From an uncultured Paraburkholderia sp. (GTDB lineage Bacteria; Pseudomonadota; Gammaproteobacteria; Burkholderiales; Burkholderiaceae): a stretch of 64,000 nucleotides of DNA. The notes beneath the pieces are model-generated. The model was not told the DNA's origin, ran no database searches, and saw only the letters and a program-made list of their open reading frames with translations. The position numbers and the translations under genes were made by a program. Position 1 is the first letter of the stretch. The number at the start of each line of letters is the position of its first letter. Location: positions 310,001-374,000 of the forward strand of contig CALNWN010000003.1 in the NCBI GenBank assembly GCA_940746715.1. Reading direction: 5' to 3'. Positions 8,487 through 18,824 of this stretch are shown here, one piece after another.

Positions 8487-10611
8487 ATGATGAACCGCAA
8501 GTCCCACCCGCCGTCTTTCCTGCCCCGCTGGTCGAATCGGCTGTATGCGATCGCCTCGGCGATCTATCGCAAGCGGCCGGTGTGGATGGTGTCGTTTTCC
8601 GCCAGCGAGGCGAGTCTCTCCGAAGGCTTGCGGGCCGCGTGCGCGTCGACGGCCATGCTCGCGGTGGGCAACCTGCTGCACGACCCGATTTTTGCGTGGG
8701 CGGCCATCGGCGCGTTCTGGACCTGTCTCGCAAATGCCGGCGGTTCCAACCGCGCGCGCTTTGCGTCGATGATGGGCTTCGCGCTGCTTTCCACGCTATG
8801 CGGCGGGCTCACCGCCTTGGCGTCGGCGAGCGAAACGGCGGTCGCGGCGCTCGCGGTTCTCGTCTTCACGAGCCTGGGCGCGTTCGGCCGCATCTGGGGC
8901 GCGGCGACTTCCAAGTGACGATTCTCGCCGCCACCGCCTGCGTCGTGATGGTCGACCGGTCCATGCGCGACGTCCGCGAAGGGCTCGCGTTTCTCGGCGT
9001 CTATCTGCTCGGCTGCCTGTTCGCGGTCGCGCTGAGCCTGACCGTGTGGCGCATTCATCCGTTCGGTGCCAGCCGTTCTTCGTTGCGCACGGTGTATTGG
9101 CGGCTCGCGGACATTGCCTTCGACAGCGCCCGTCTGCTTCAGCAGCGCAGCACGCCGCGCGAGTGGGGCGACCCATGCCGCGCAGTTTCGCGCCGATGCG
9201 CGCCGCGCTCGAGCGCTCGCGCAAGGCGCTGGCCCGCGTGCCGGCCACACGCACCGGCGCGCGCGAGACTTACGACACGCTGCTCGGCTTGCTGACCGAA
9301 GGGGAGGCGTTGTTCGCCTATCTGATCGCCGTCTCGGGCGCGTGCGAAAAGATGCCCGCCGGCGCGAACAATGAGCCGCGCGCGCCCGCCATACCGTGCG
9401 GGCGGCCCGTCTGCTCGCGGGCATGGGCGAGCTGCTGCGCAACATCGGCGTGGACGCGAACGAAGCGCGCTGGACCCATCTCGCCCGGCTGCAGATGCGT
9501 TTGCGCCGGCTCGCGCGGCGTCTCGAACCTGCGCTGATGGAGCCGGTCAAGCTGAAGTCCGATTTCGAACTGGTCGATTTCACGCCGCTGCAGGCGCCGC
9601 CGCGGTTCGCCCAAAGCGTCGCAGTCACGCTCGCGCGAGTGTGGTCGACGCTCAAGGCGAATCTGTCTTTCGAGTCCGTGGGTTTGCGCCACGCGGCGCG
9701 CGTCGGCGTCACGACGACGGCCGGCTTTCTGGTGATTCGCGCGCTGGGTTTGCCGTTCGGCTACTGGGCGACCATGGCGACGCTGCTGATTCTGCAGCCG
9801 TCGATTGCCGCGACCTGGCCGCGCAGCATCGAGCGCGCGGCGGGCAGCATCGTCGGCGGCGTGCTAGCGGCTGGCATCGGCTATGCGATTCATTCGCCGC
9901 TCGGCATTTCGCTCGCGGTCTTCCCGCTCGTCATGGCGACCATGGCATTGCGCCCCATCAGCTACAGCCTGTTCGTGCTGTTCCTCACGCCGACGTTCGT
10001 GTTCGTCGCCGACTTCGCGACGCCGGGCGCGAGCGAGTTCGCGTTTGCGTTGACGCGCCTCGGCAACAACGTGCTTGGCTGCGTGCTGGCGCTCTTCGCC
10101 ACCTTCTACCTGTGGCCGACGCGCGAGAAAACCGACTACCGCGCGTATCTCGGCGACGCCGTGCGCGCCAATCTCGCCTACCTGCTCGCGGCGCTGGATT
10201 CGCCTCGCCGGAACGAAAAGGAGGTGGAGCGCCTGCGCAGGGCGGCGGGCTCGGCAGCAACAACGCGGAGGAAGCGATCGCGCGCGTTCGACTGGAAAAG
10301 CTCGAGGACTCGATGGTCGACACGGTCACGCTGACGGTGCTGAGTCTGCTGCGCAAGATGGCGGGGACGGCGACGCAGCTGCGGCTGAGCGCCAACCGGC
10401 ACGAACTGCACGATATGGACGCGCAGCTGCGCGCATGGGGGTCACGGCGGTGAGCGCCGATATCGAGGCCGCGCTGAATCGGACGATTGTGCCGCTGCGG
10501 CACGAGCTGCCCGCGCGCGAGCGCCTGAGCTCGCTCGAAGCGGACGCGGTGGGCGAGCTTGCACTGATGCAGCGTCTGCTCACCGAACGGATGCGCGAAG
10601 CGCGCGGTTAA
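8487..10611 (+). pseudogene. FUSC-family inner-membrane exporter, five frameshifts
   Basis: When joined, the fragments give a protein of about 709 residues of the FUSC/aromatic-acid-exporter family (YccS, AaeB): two clusters of membrane helices, each followed by a cytoplasmic helical domain. The reading moves through frames starting at 8487, 8435, 9046, 9396, 9371 and 10075. The shifts lie near 8908, 9170-9180, 9370-9395, 10240 and 10437. All five have the sign of a one-base loss. Three can be placed: ACCTTCC read as ACTTCC, GGCCTCGG read as GGCTCGG, and a G run one short. The second helix cluster (RHAARVGVTTTAGFLVIRAL, then WATMATLLILQPSIAATWPR) is well preserved. A gene with five hits is not functional unless the consensus is wrong. 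Confidence 0.85.
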
Positions 10612-10621
10612 GCGGCTGCGC

Positions 10622-10951
10622 TTACGACGCATCGCCTTGTTCCGCGATGTCTTTATGCTCGGCCGCGAACTCGGGCTCGGGCAACGGCAACACGGATTCT
10701 AGGGTCCGTCCGCCGGCCGCCAGCGCGCGCTTCTGCACAGGCGTGAGCCGCTTGACCCAATACTCGGCACGCGAGGCGCTCGCGCGGTCCGTCAGTTCGA
10801 ACGACGCCAGCACGCGCACGGGTTTGCGCGAGCGCGTGTAACGCGCGCCGAGGCCGCTCGCGTGTTTTTCGAAGCGCGCCTCGACGTCGGTGGCAATGCC
10901 CGTATAGACGCTGCCGTCCGAGCATTCGAGCAGATAGAGAAACCACGCCAT
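10622..10951 (-). CDS. GIY-YIG nuclease-fold protein (YhbQ-like)
   Basis: Small protein of 109 residues consisting of one GIY-YIG domain. WFLYLLECSDGSVYTGIATD supplies the two motif strands, followed by the conserved Arg/His region FEKHASGLGARYT and the EYWVKRLTPVQKRAL helix. Stand-alone members such as E. coli YhbQ are structure-specific or nonspecific nucleases with uncertain roles in repair. It is convergent with the FUSC gene (10-bp gap) and starts 9 bp behind the stop of the upstream GNAT-like gene, so the two are probably co-transcribed. The frame is intact. A CTA leucine codon at 10690 (CCTAG) is unusual in this CTG-rich genome. Confidence 0.88.
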   Translation of the reverse strand: MAWFLYLLECSDGSVYTGIATDVEARFEKHASGLGARYTRSRKPVRVLASFELTDRASASRAEYWVKRLTPVQKRALAAGGRTLESVLPLPEPEFAAEHKDIAEQGDAS

Positions 10952-10960
10952 GGACGTGCG

Positions 10961-12026
10961 TCAGCCTTTGAACGGATTATGTTCGCGCAGCTCGTCCACA
11001 TCAGGAAGCCGCGTGCCATTTTGTGCTCGCTCTGCGCGCCGCCTTCGAAAGCGCCGAGCTTTTCTTCGATGCAGAATTCGAGCGGCTGATAGTACGCGGT
11101 CTCGAAGTGCAGGCACGGCACGTGTTCGAGCGCGCCCCGGTAACGGCCGTACAGCGTGCCGCTGGTTTTTGTGTCGCGCTTATAGACCACGAGCGAACTC
11201 GCAATCGGCTTGCCCTCGTATTCCGCGATCACGAGCAGTAGGTTCTCCCGCATCGACGCGCCGATCATGCGGAAAAAGTCGAGGTTCAGATACGGGCTCG
11301 AAAAGTGCTCGCGGTAAGTCTGCCGGTAACACTTGCTGAAAAAGCGCCAGTCCGCGTCCTGAATGTCCTTGCCGCGGATGCGGCGCATCGCGATGCCGGC
11401 GTCGCGCACCTTTCGGCGTTCCGCGCGAATGTTCTTGCGCTTCTTCTGTTCGAGCGTCGAAAGAAAGTCGTCGAAGTCGCGGTAGCCGTCGTTCAACCAG
11501 TGAAACTGCACGCCTTCGCGCTGCATCATGCCCATTTCGGTGAGCGCGTTGGCCTCGGCTTCGGTCGGAAACAGCACATGCAGGGACAACACGTCGGCCT
11601 GCTCGGCGAACGCCATCAAGGTGGCCGCGAGATGCCGCAACGCGTGGGCGTCGGCGGCAAGAAGACGTGTGCTTTGCACGGGCGTGAAGGGCACGGCGCA
11701 CAGGAGCTTGGGGTAATAGGGCGGCCCGTTGCGCTTGTAGGCGTCGGCCCAGGGGCCCAGGCCCAGTCGAACACATACTCGCCGTACGAGTGGCCCTTCA
11801 GATAAACCGGCGCCACCGCGAGCTTGCCCGTGAGCGTGACGAATTGCGGCGCCCAGCCGGTGTCCGCGACCGCGCAACGCGTGGCGTGCAGCGCGCTCAG
11901 GAATTCGTGCCGCAAAAACGGCGTGGGTTGCGGCTGCCGCGCGAGGAGGGCGTTCCATTCGGCGGCGTCCACCTCGGAAGGCGACGCCAGAATGCCCGTG
12001 CGATAATCAAAGCGTTCCTGATTCAA
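10961..12026 (-). pseudogene. GNAT-like (COG3146) acyltransferase, 8-bp duplication and internal deletion
   Basis: The family is recognised from FLRHEFLSALHATRC, YYPKLLCAVPFTPVQSTRLL, KKRKNIRAERRKV and the FETAYYQPLEFCIEEKLGAF segment, typical of COG3146/DUF482 peptidogalycan-biosynthesis-type GNAT-fold proteins. Two lesions are seen. First, an 8-bp perfect tandem duplication (11746-11753 and 11754-11761) shifts the frame between DWAWA and DAYKRNG. Second, after EHKMARGFL the sequence jumps to DVDELREHNPFKG and the stop at 10961. In the family about 30 residues lie between these segments, so roughly 90-100 bp seem to be missing, again with a frame change. The start is uncertain: no ATG gives the family N terminus, and I use the TTG at 12026 (LNQERFDYRTGIL). 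It faces nadE divergently. Confidence 0.8.
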
Positions 12027-12162
12027 TCTGTGTGACTGTTCCAATGAGCGACGCGGTTCGTCAAGCGCGTACTGCGTCGTTCGTTTATCCGAGTTGTCCG
12101 TTCCGTCGAGCCAATAACACGCCGCGTGACAGGCAAGCTCTCGCTTGCCCGTCGATCCTGCC

Positions 12163-13917
12163 ATGAAGACACGAATCGCTCTTGCTCAAATCAATGTCAC
12201 CGTCGGCGACTTCGCCGGCAACGTCGCGAAGATCGTCGCCGCCGCGCGTGACGCGCACCAGGCCGGCGCCAGACTGCTGATCGCGCCCGAACTCGCGCTG
12301 TCCGGCTATCCGCCCGAAGATCTGCTGCTGCGCCCCGCGTTCTACACCGCGAGCGACGCGGCGTTGGCGGACCTCGCCGCGCAGCTCAAGCCGTTTGCGG
12401 GGCTGCATGTGATCGTCGGTCATCCGCTGCGCGATGGGGCAAACAGCGGGGCAGGCGGCGCGAACCAGGGTCATGGTAATGCAAACAGGCCGATCGAGCG
12501 CGGCGTGCCGCCGGTCGACACGTTCAATGCGGCCTCGCTGCTCGTCGACGGCAGGATTGCGGGCACTTATCGCAAGCAGGATCTGCCCAACACCGAGGTG
12601 TTCGACGAGAAGCGCTATTTCGCGTCCGACCCACAGCCGTTCGTGTTCGAACTCGACGGCGTGAAGTACGGCGTGGTGATCTGCGAAGACGCGTGGCACG
12701 CATCGGCCGCGCAAATGGCGAAAGCCGCGGGCGCACAAGTGCTGCTCATTCCGAACGGCTCGCCTTTCCACCTGAACAAGGAGGCGGTGCGCTTCGACAT
12801 TCTGCGCGCGCGGATTCGCGAAACCGGGCTGCCAATGGTCTACGTGAACATGGTCGGCGCACAGGACGAGCTCGTGTTCGACGGTGGCTCGTTCGTGCTC
12901 GACGCGCAAGGCGAACTTGTGGCGAAGATGGCGCAGTTCGAAGAGGCGACCGCGTTCGTCGACTTCGACAACGGCGCGCCGCTGTGCGGCGAGGCGAGGC
13001 GCGCAGCGAACGCGGACACCGGAGCGAGCAGCGCAATCGCGCCCGAGCTTTCGCTCGAGGCGCAGGTCTACGCGGCGCTCGTCATGGGCGTGCGCGACTA
13101 CGTGAACAAAAACGGCTTTCCAGGCGCGATCATCGGACTCTCGGGCGGCGTGGATTCGGCGCTGGTGCTGGCCGTCGCGTGCGATGCGCTCGGCGCTGAG
13201 CGCGTGCGCGCGGTGATGATGCCGTCTCGTTACACGGCCGACATCTCCACCACCGACGCCGCCGATATGGCCCGCCGCGTCGGTGTGCGCTATGACGAAA
13301 TCGCGATTGCGCCGATGTTCGACGCGTTCCGCAGCTCGCTCGCGCAAGAATTCGAAGGACGCCCGGAAGACGCCACCGAGGAGAACATCCAGGCGCGCAT
13401 TCGCGGCACGCTGCTGATGGCGCTGTCGAACAGGTTCGGCTCAATCGTGCTCACCACCGGCAACAAGAGCGAGATGGCGGTGGGCTACTGCACGCTCTAC
13501 GGCGACATGGCGGGCGGCTTCGCGGTGATCAAGGACATTGCGAAAACGCTGGTTTATCGCATGTGCCATTACCGTAATCAGGCTGCGAGCTTCGAGAAGC
13601 AGGACGTGATCCCCGAGCGCATTCTGACGCGCGCGCCGTCCGCGGAATTGCGCGAGAACCAGACCGATCAGGACAGCCTGCCGCCCTATGACGTGCTCGA
13701 CGCGATCATGCGCATGTACATGGAAGAGGACCGCTCCCTCGCCGAAATCGTCGCGGCCGGTTACGCGGCCGAAGACGTGAAGCGCGTCACGCGGCTCATC
13801 AAGATCAACGAGTACAAGCGCCGCCAGGCGCCGATCGGCATTCGCGTCACGCATCGCGCGTTCGGCCGCGACTGGCGTTATCCGATCACGTCACGCTACA
13901 CCGAGCCGGTGGCGTGA
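12163..13917 (+). CDS. nadE: Glutamine-dependent NAD+ synthetase
   Basis: Protein of 584 residues with two domains. Residues about 1-260 form a nitrilase-type glutaminase, with Glu in LIAPELALSGYPPEDLL, Lys in YRKQDLPNTEVFDE, and Cys in GVVICEDAWH. Residues about 290-584 form the synthetase with the PP-loop GLSGGVDSALVLAVACDALG and TTGNKSEMAVGYCTLYGDMAGG. It converts nicotinic acid adenine dinucleotide to NAD+ using glutamine-derived ammonia through an internal channel. ATG 12163 (MKTRIALAQINVTVG) is the family start. An insert rich in Gly/Asn (GANSGAGGANQGHGNAN, about residues 92-108) lies in a surface loop of the glutaminase domain. glnB follows 115 bp downstream, a common Burkholderiales arrangement. 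The frame is intact. Confidence 0.97.
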   Translation: MKTRIALAQINVTVGDFAGNVAKIVAAARDAHQAGARLLIAPELALSGYPPEDLLLRPAFYTASDAALADLAAQLKPFAGLHVIVGHPLRDGANSGAGGANQGHGNANRPIERGVPPVDTFNAASLLVDGRIAGTYRKQDLPNTEVFDEKRYFASDPQPFVFELDGVKYGVVICEDAWHASAAQMAKAAGAQVLLIPNGSPFHLNKEAVRFDILRARIRETGLPMVYVNMVGAQDELVFDGGSFVLDAQGELVAKMAQFEEATAFVDFDNGAPLCGEARRAANADTGASSAIAPELSLEAQVYAALVMGVRDYVNKNGFPGAIIGLSGGVDSALVLAVACDALGAERVRAVMMPSRYTADISTTDAADMARRVGVRYDEIAIAPMFDAFRSSLAQEFEGRPEDATEENIQARIRGTLLMALSNRFGSIVLTTGNKSEMAVGYCTLYGDMAGGFAVIKDIAKTLVYRMCHYRNQAASFEKQDVIPERILTRAPSAELRENQTDQDSLPPYDVLDAIMRMYMEEDRSLAEIVAAGYAAEDVKRVTRLIKINEYKRRQAPIGIRVTHRAFGRDWRYPITSRYTEPVA

Positions 13918-13977
13918 GCCGCCGCGGCGGCGTGCCGATGCGCGCCGGACTGCCGCAATGCATCCGGCGGGGCGTAG

Positions 13978-14370
<393 letters not shown>

Positions 14371-14511
14371 GTCATTCGCGCACCGAAGCGGTGCGCCGGC
14401 GCTTCGTAAAACTTGCGCACCAATAAAAAACGGTGCGATACCCTTGCGGACATCACACCGATACGCGCCTCTCGCAGCAGCGTGAAAAAGATTCTCTTGA
14501 AGAACATCTAA

Positions 14512-14534
14512 GCCCCGAAGGCAGCGCCTTCGGG
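14512..14534 (-). terminator. GC-rich hairpin downstream of the second porin
   Basis: CCCCGAAGG (14512-14520) pairs with CCTTCGGGG (14526-14534) around a 5-nt loop, 14 bp past the porin stop on the minus strand. No long T run follows (CTTAGAT), so termination may be weak or the hairpin may protect the mRNA 3' end. glnB ends about 140 bp away on the other strand. Confidence 0.6.
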
Positions 14535-14547
14535 GAACACCGTTTGA

Positions 14548-15672
14548 TCAGAACGAGTGTTGAATACCTGCGTACACGCCGGTCTGGCTGTGGCCCGGCA
14601 ACGGGTTCTCGTTGTACGAGACCGTGCCGTCCGAAGCGGTGATGTTGCCGCCGTTGCTTGCGTTGTTCGCGTCCAGACCGAAGTTAGCCGTCTTGCTGTT
14701 GCGCACGGTTGCGATCTGGATGTCGAGCAGCGTGCGCTTCGACAGGTTGTACGAACCGCCGATCGTGTAGATCGTTGCGTTGCCGCCGCCCTTGTTCGCG
14801 TTCACGTGGTAGACCGCCGCGATCAATGCAGCAGCCGGCGTGGCTTGCCACGTCACACCGCCCCATTCGTGATCCAGCGACGTCGGCGAGGTGCCTGCCG
14901 CGCTGGCAGTCGACGACGTGCGCACTGCCTGGTACGCGCCCTGGACCTTGAACTGGCCGAGGAACACGTTGAAGGCAGCCGTGTATTCACGCGATGCGCT
15001 GAACGGGTTCGTGAAGTTGCCGTTTGCCGAGTTGCGGATTTCGTCGTACATGCCGCGAACCTGGAACAGCGACGAGGTGTACGTCAGTTGCAGGCCGGCT
15101 TCACGGCCTTGCGGCGTCGTGCCGTTACCGTTCCAGTTCGTCGCGTTCGACAGCGCGTACTGGCCGTACACGTCAAAGCCGTAGAACTTCGGCGACTGGT
15201 AAGCGATGTTGTTGCTCGATTGCGGCCAGTTGCGGCCACGCACCAGCGATGCCGACGACCAGTTCGATTGACCGAACGGATCGAAGTCCCACACGCCGTT
15301 CGAGATGAAGAGCATGCGGCCCATCGTCAACGTACCGTATGCGCTGTTCGACAGACCGACCGTTGCCCAGCGATTGAAGAGACCGCCGCCGCCAGGACCT
15401 TGGCCGTTCATCGTGTTGAACGAGCCTTCCAACTGGAACATGACCTTGTTGCCGCCACCGATATCCTCGACGCCCTTCATACCCCACAGGCTGGTGCCCC
15501 AGTCACCGCTTTCCGCGCGGAAGCGGGAGGTCGAACCGGTATAGTTGGCGTTCGGCAGCCCGCTGATGTATTCGAGACCTGCGTCCAGGCGGCCATACAG
15601 CGTCACGCTGCTTTGAGCATGCGCAACAACACCGGCCGACATCAGCGCAGCGGCGAGCAAAGCTTTCTTCAT
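14548..15672 (-). CDS. Gram-negative porin (OmpC-like)
   Basis: Protein of 374 residues, an outer-membrane 16-strand porin. The signal peptide MKKALLAAALMSAGVVAHA ends with AHA, and mature QSSVTLYGRLDAGLEYIS follows. Family marks include GMKGVEDIGGGNKVMFQLEG, RWATVGLSNSAYGTLTMGR and the C-terminal GVYAGIQHSF with terminal Phe. The ATG at 15672 is preferred over the one at 15684, because the GGAGGAGA ribosome-binding site lies between them and is well placed for 15672. The frame is intact and the signal peptide is normal, unlike the porin at 315. An AT-rich upstream region (15860-15960) suggests a strong, regulated promoter. Confidence 0.93.
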   Translation of the reverse strand: MKKALLAAALMSAGVVAHAQSSVTLYGRLDAGLEYISGLPNANYTGSTSRFRAESGDWGTSLWGMKGVEDIGGGNKVMFQLEGSFNTMNGQGPGGGGLFNRWATVGLSNSAYGTLTMGRMLFISNGVWDFDPFGQSNWSSASLVRGRNWPQSSNNIAYQSPKFYGFDVYGQYALSNATNWNGNGTTPQGREAGLQLTYTSSLFQVRGMYDEIRNSANGNFTNPFSASREYTAAFNVFLGQFKVQGAYQAVRTSSTASAAGTSPTSLDHEWGGVTWQATPAAALIAAVYHVNANKGGGNATIYTIGGSYNLSKRTLLDIQIATVRNSKTANFGLDANNASNGGNITASDGTVSYNENPLPGHSQTGVYAGIQHSF

Positions 15673-15684
15673 CTTCTCCTCCAT

Positions 15685-16185
15685 ACCCTGTCAAAAAGTG
15701 AAACCCAGTACTGCGAATGGTGTTCGGACGCGAGCCGCGCCGAACAGAAATCGGTACCAGGGAGATTAGCGGGCGGATTGGTTTCCTGTCCTGACCTGCA
15801 GCCTTGGGGCTGTCTGGTGGTCATGCCGATCCCTCGCCGACCGGTTCTCCTCTGTGCTTTGAAGTAAAACTACTTTTAATGAACTTAATTTTGCTACTTT
15901 GGTTACTAATTTATCAAAAATAGACTTGAGTGTGAGAAGAAATTAGTACCGGCGTTGACCTGTGTCTCCAAATTGCAATACCGATGTGCGCAAAGACCCG
16001 TTGCACAGTTCGCCAAAACGGCGAAACCCCTTATACGACAAGGGAATCACGGATCGCGCGCAGCAAGATTAAGGATTGCCACTATTGACGCTTGCGATAC
16101 GGCAGGTTAGGGCGAAAAAGACGGCCTAGGAGGCCTATGGGACGGTGTTTCGCGCGCCGAAACGCGACGATTACTCAGGTAACCG
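15685..16185. other. Intergenic region with AT-rich promoter zone of the porin
   Basis: About 600 bp separate the porin from hisP, both on the minus strand. I see no credible gene. The part at 15860-15960 is clearly AT-rich for this genome (TTTTAATGAACTTAATTTTG on the plus strand) and probably holds the porin promoter and regulator sites. A TTGATA hexamer on the minus strand is a possible -35, but no good -10 lies at the right distance, so I do not assign one. The part nearer 16100 is ordinary sequence without a gene. Confidence 0.5.
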
Positions 16186-16189
16186 AAAC

Positions 16190-16213
16190 AAAAAAGCGCT
16201 CGTAAGCGCCTTT
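16190..16213 (-). terminator. Rho-independent terminator of the his transport operon
   Basis: On the minus strand the stem GGCGCT/AGCGCT closes on TACG and is followed by TTTTTTG. It lies about 75 bp downstream of the hisP stop and marks the operon end. Confidence 0.75.
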
Positions 16214-16287
16214 AAAACTACTTCGACTACAGCCCTTATCAAGATACGTCGACGAATCTCAAATACCAGGTTGTGCGATATGTTGTG

Positions 16288-17067
16288 CTATTTGAGACTG
16301 CCGGAAAGGAACTGCTTCAGGCGCTCGCTGCGAGTGTTCCTGAAAACCTCGTCGGGGTGGCCTTCTTCTTCCACGCGGCCTTGATGCAGGAACATCACAT
16401 GGTTCGACACGTTGCGCGCAAACGCCATTTCGTGCGTGACGACGATCATCGTGCGGCCTTCCTCGGCGAGCGTCTGCATGACCTTCAGCACTTCGCCGAC
16501 GAGTTCCGGATCGAGCGCAGCGGTCGGTTCGTCGAACAGCATGACGTCCGGGTGCATGGCGAGCGCCCGCGCGATCGCCATGCGCTGCTGCTGGCCGCCC
16601 GACAGATGCGACGGATATTGCTTTTCCAGACGCGGCGCGAGGCCGACTTTTTCCAGGTACTCGCGAGCGCGGTCTTCCGCTTCCTTGCGCTTGAGGCCGA
16701 GCACATTGACGGGCGCCTCGACGATGTTCTCGAGCACGTTCATGTGCGACCACAGGTTGAAGTGCTGGAACACCATCGACAGTTTGGTCCGTACGCGCTG
16801 CAGCTGCTTCGGGTCGGACACGCGCAGCGCGCCGTTCTTCGCGATCTGCGTGCGGACTTCTTCGCCGTCCACGAAGATGCGCCCGGCGTTCGGCTGTTCG
16901 AGGAAGTTGATGCAGCGGAGCATCGTGCTCTTGCCCGAACCGGACGAGCCGATCACGCTGATTACATCACCGGCATTCGCCTTCAGCGAAACGCCCTTGA
17001 GCACTTCATTGTCGCCGTACTGTTTATGAAGCTCGTCGACGAAAAGCTTTTGCTTCGTGTTGTTCAT
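16288..17067 (-). CDS. hisP: Histidine/basic amino acid ABC transporter, ATP-binding protein
   Basis: Protein of 259 residues, the ATPase of a polar amino-acid importer (PAAT family). Walker A is GSSGSGKST, the Q-loop VFQHFNLW, signature LSGGQQQR, Walker [14 protein letters not shown], and the switch His lies in [12 protein letters not shown]. The HisP-like insertion [20 protein letters not shown] after beta-strand 3 separates it from GlnQ/GltL enzymes. It is the last gene of the minus-strand series substrate-binding protein, HisQ, HisM, HisP. It stops with TAG (16288-16290), a normal end for the family, which argues against TAG being read as sense in this organism. The frame is intact, although two upstream partners are damaged. 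Confidence 0.93.
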   Translation of the reverse strand: MNNTKQKLFVDELHKQYGDNEVLKGVSLKANAGDVISVIGSSGSGKSTMLRCINFLEQPNAGRIFVDGEEVRTQIAKNGALRVSDPKQLQRVRTKLSMVFQHFNLWSHMNVLENIVEAPVNVLGLKRKEAEDRAREYLEKVGLAPRLEKQYPSHLSGGQQQRMAIARALAMHPDVMLFDEPTAALDPELVGEVLKVMQTLAEEGRTMIVVTHEMAFARNVSNHVMFLHQGRVEEEGHPDEVFRNTRSERLKQFLSGSLK

Positions 17068-17108
17068 CAGAATCCTTGGGCGTGCTTACGTGCCGGGCGC
17101 GGGCCCGG

Positions 17109-17819
17109 TTATTTGCCTTGCGGCCGCAGGTAAGCGAGCCAGCGGCGCTCCGCGCGGCGGAACAGCCACACGAGCGCGAAAGAAATGCACAGATAGAGCA
17201 GGGCGGCGATGCCGAATGCATTGAACGGCTGATAGGTTGCCGAGTTCACGTCGCGCGATCTTCAGAATGTCCGGCACGGTCGCGGTAAAAGCGACAGTCG
17301 TGGCGTGCAGCATCAGGATCACTTCGTTGCTGTAGTATGGCAACGCGCGGCGCAGCGCCGAGGGCAAAATCACGCGCCGGTACAGCGTGAACGACGACAT
17401 GCCGTACGCGCGCGCCGCCTCGATTTCGCCATACGGCGTCGCCTTGATCGCGCCGGCGAAAATTTCGGTGGTGTACGCGCAGGTGTTCAGCGTGAACGCG
17501 AGCAGCGTGCAATGCATGCCGTCGCGGAAGAACGCGTTGGTCAGCTCGTGATTGCGGACGATTTCGAGGCTGTACAAACCCGTGTAGCACAGCAGCAGCT
17601 GCACATAAAGCGGCGTGCCGCGGAAGATGTACGTGTAGAGCCAGACGAGACCCGCGAGCCATTTCTTCTTCGAGACGCGCGCCACGGCGAGCGGAATGGA
17701 CAGGCAGAAGCCGAGCCCGATCGACACGACGAGCAGCCACAGCGTGATGGCGAGGCCCGTGAAGCGGTAGCCGTCCGTGTAGAGAAGTTGCGCCAGTATT
17801 CCTGAATGATCTCGATCAT
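17109..17819 (-). pseudogene. hisM: Histidine/basic amino acid ABC permease HisM, two frameshifts
   Basis: About 237 residues when repaired, with five or six membrane helices and the permease EAA loop EIEAARAYGMSSFTLYRRVI. Lesion 1 near 17783: TTCCTC reads TTCTC, so MIEIIQEYWRNF is cut off from LYTDGYRF and the first helix. Lesion 2 near 17255: a CG pair is missing from a CGCGCG stretch between LKIAR and DVNSATYQPFNAFG. With both restored, the protein ends RRWLAYLRPQGK and stops at 17109. The start overlaps the hisQ stop (ATGA), showing translational coupling. The nearby intact hisP and hisQ would be useless without it. Confidence 0.85.
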
Positions 17820-18505
17820 AGATCCGCCTTTCGCACGCCGGTCGAGTAACGCTTTTCGAGGTACATCAGCACGAAGTTCGACACTGTGGTGATGACGAGG
17901 TAGATCGCGCCCGCAAGCAGGGTAAAGAAGAAGAACCGCAGGGTGCCTTTGCCCGCGTCCTGCGAAGCCTTGACCACATCCGCAAGACCGATGATCGACA
18001 CGAGCGCCGTGGCCTTCACCATCACCTGCCAGTTATTGCCGATACCGGGCAGCGCGAAGCGCATCATCTGCGGAAACATGATGCGCGAGAACACCTGCCA
18101 GCTCGTCATGCCGTAGGCCGCGCCGGCTTCGAGCTGACCGCGCGGCACGGCGAGAAACGCGCCGCGGAAGGTTTCGGTGAAATAGGCGCCGGAGATGAAG
18201 CCGAGCACCGCGACGCCGGCCACGAACGGGTCGATGTCGATCTGATCCCAGCCGAGCATGTCGGTCAGATTGTTGAGCCAGATCTGGATGCTGTAGAAGA
18301 GCAGCAGCATCAGCACGAGGTCGGGCACACCGCGCACGAGCGTCGTGTAGACGGTGCCGACGCCGTACGACAGACGGTTCTTCGACAGTTTCGCCGCCGC
18401 GCCGAGAAGACCCAGCAAGAAAGCGAGCGCCAGCGATAACACCGCCAGCTTGACGGTTTGCCAGGTGCCGTTGAGAAGCAGCGGGCCGTAGCCTTGAAGG
18501 AACAT
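17816..18505 (-). CDS. hisQ: Histidine/basic amino acid ABC permease
   Basis: Inner-membrane permease of 229 residues: MFLQGYGPLLLNGTWQTVKLAV starts helix 1, and the coupling EAA loop is QLEAGAAYGMTSWQVFSRIM. The motif LVRGVPDLVLMLLLFYSIQ is typical of HisQ/ArtQ. It forms a heterodimer with HisM on the HisP ATPase. ATG 18505 is chosen over longer in-frame starts because homologues begin with MFL/MLL at this point. The stop overlaps the hisM start by 4 bp. The gap to the upstream binding-protein gene is 319 bp, longer than usual. The frame is intact. Confidence 0.92.
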   Translation of the reverse strand: MFLQGYGPLLLNGTWQTVKLAVLSLALAFLLGLLGAAAKLSKNRLSYGVGTVYTTLVRGVPDLVLMLLLFYSIQIWLNNLTDMLGWDQIDIDPFVAGVAVLGFISGAYFTETFRGAFLAVPRGQLEAGAAYGMTSWQVFSRIMFPQMMRFALPGIGNNWQVMVKATALVSIIGLADVVKASQDAGKGTLRFFFFTLLAGAIYLVITTVSNFVLMYLEKRYSTGVRKADL

Positions 18506-18824
18506 AGGGGGTCCTTGACGATGCGTTTGCGACACACCGCGAAAGACGCGGGCGGCCTGGCGCCGCAAGTACCGCGAGCATGGCTCGCCGTGATCCGCGG
18601 CGCACAGCGTACCGCTGTGCAAATCATGACTGCATGGCCGTTGCCGAACCTGCAGCGCGCTTTTCGACTCTCTTTGAAACCAGACCGACTGTATTACGAA
18701 GCCTCGGACACGCCCATGCGGGCGAGCCCCGAGTCTCCTTTTTGCTGCATTCGACGGGAGCCCCTAGCCGGGTCCCTTAGCCCGGTACGCGAGGCGGTGG
18801 CCGCACGACGCGTACCCGCAGCGC
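18506..18824. other. Gap between hisJ and hisQ
   Basis: This 319-bp stretch holds no credible gene. It contains a short inverted pair (AGCCGGGTCCCTTAGCCCGG, about 18769-18788) that could form a hairpin lowering expression of the permease genes relative to the binding protein, a common arrangement in such operons. This is inference, and there is no T run. Confidence 0.4.
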
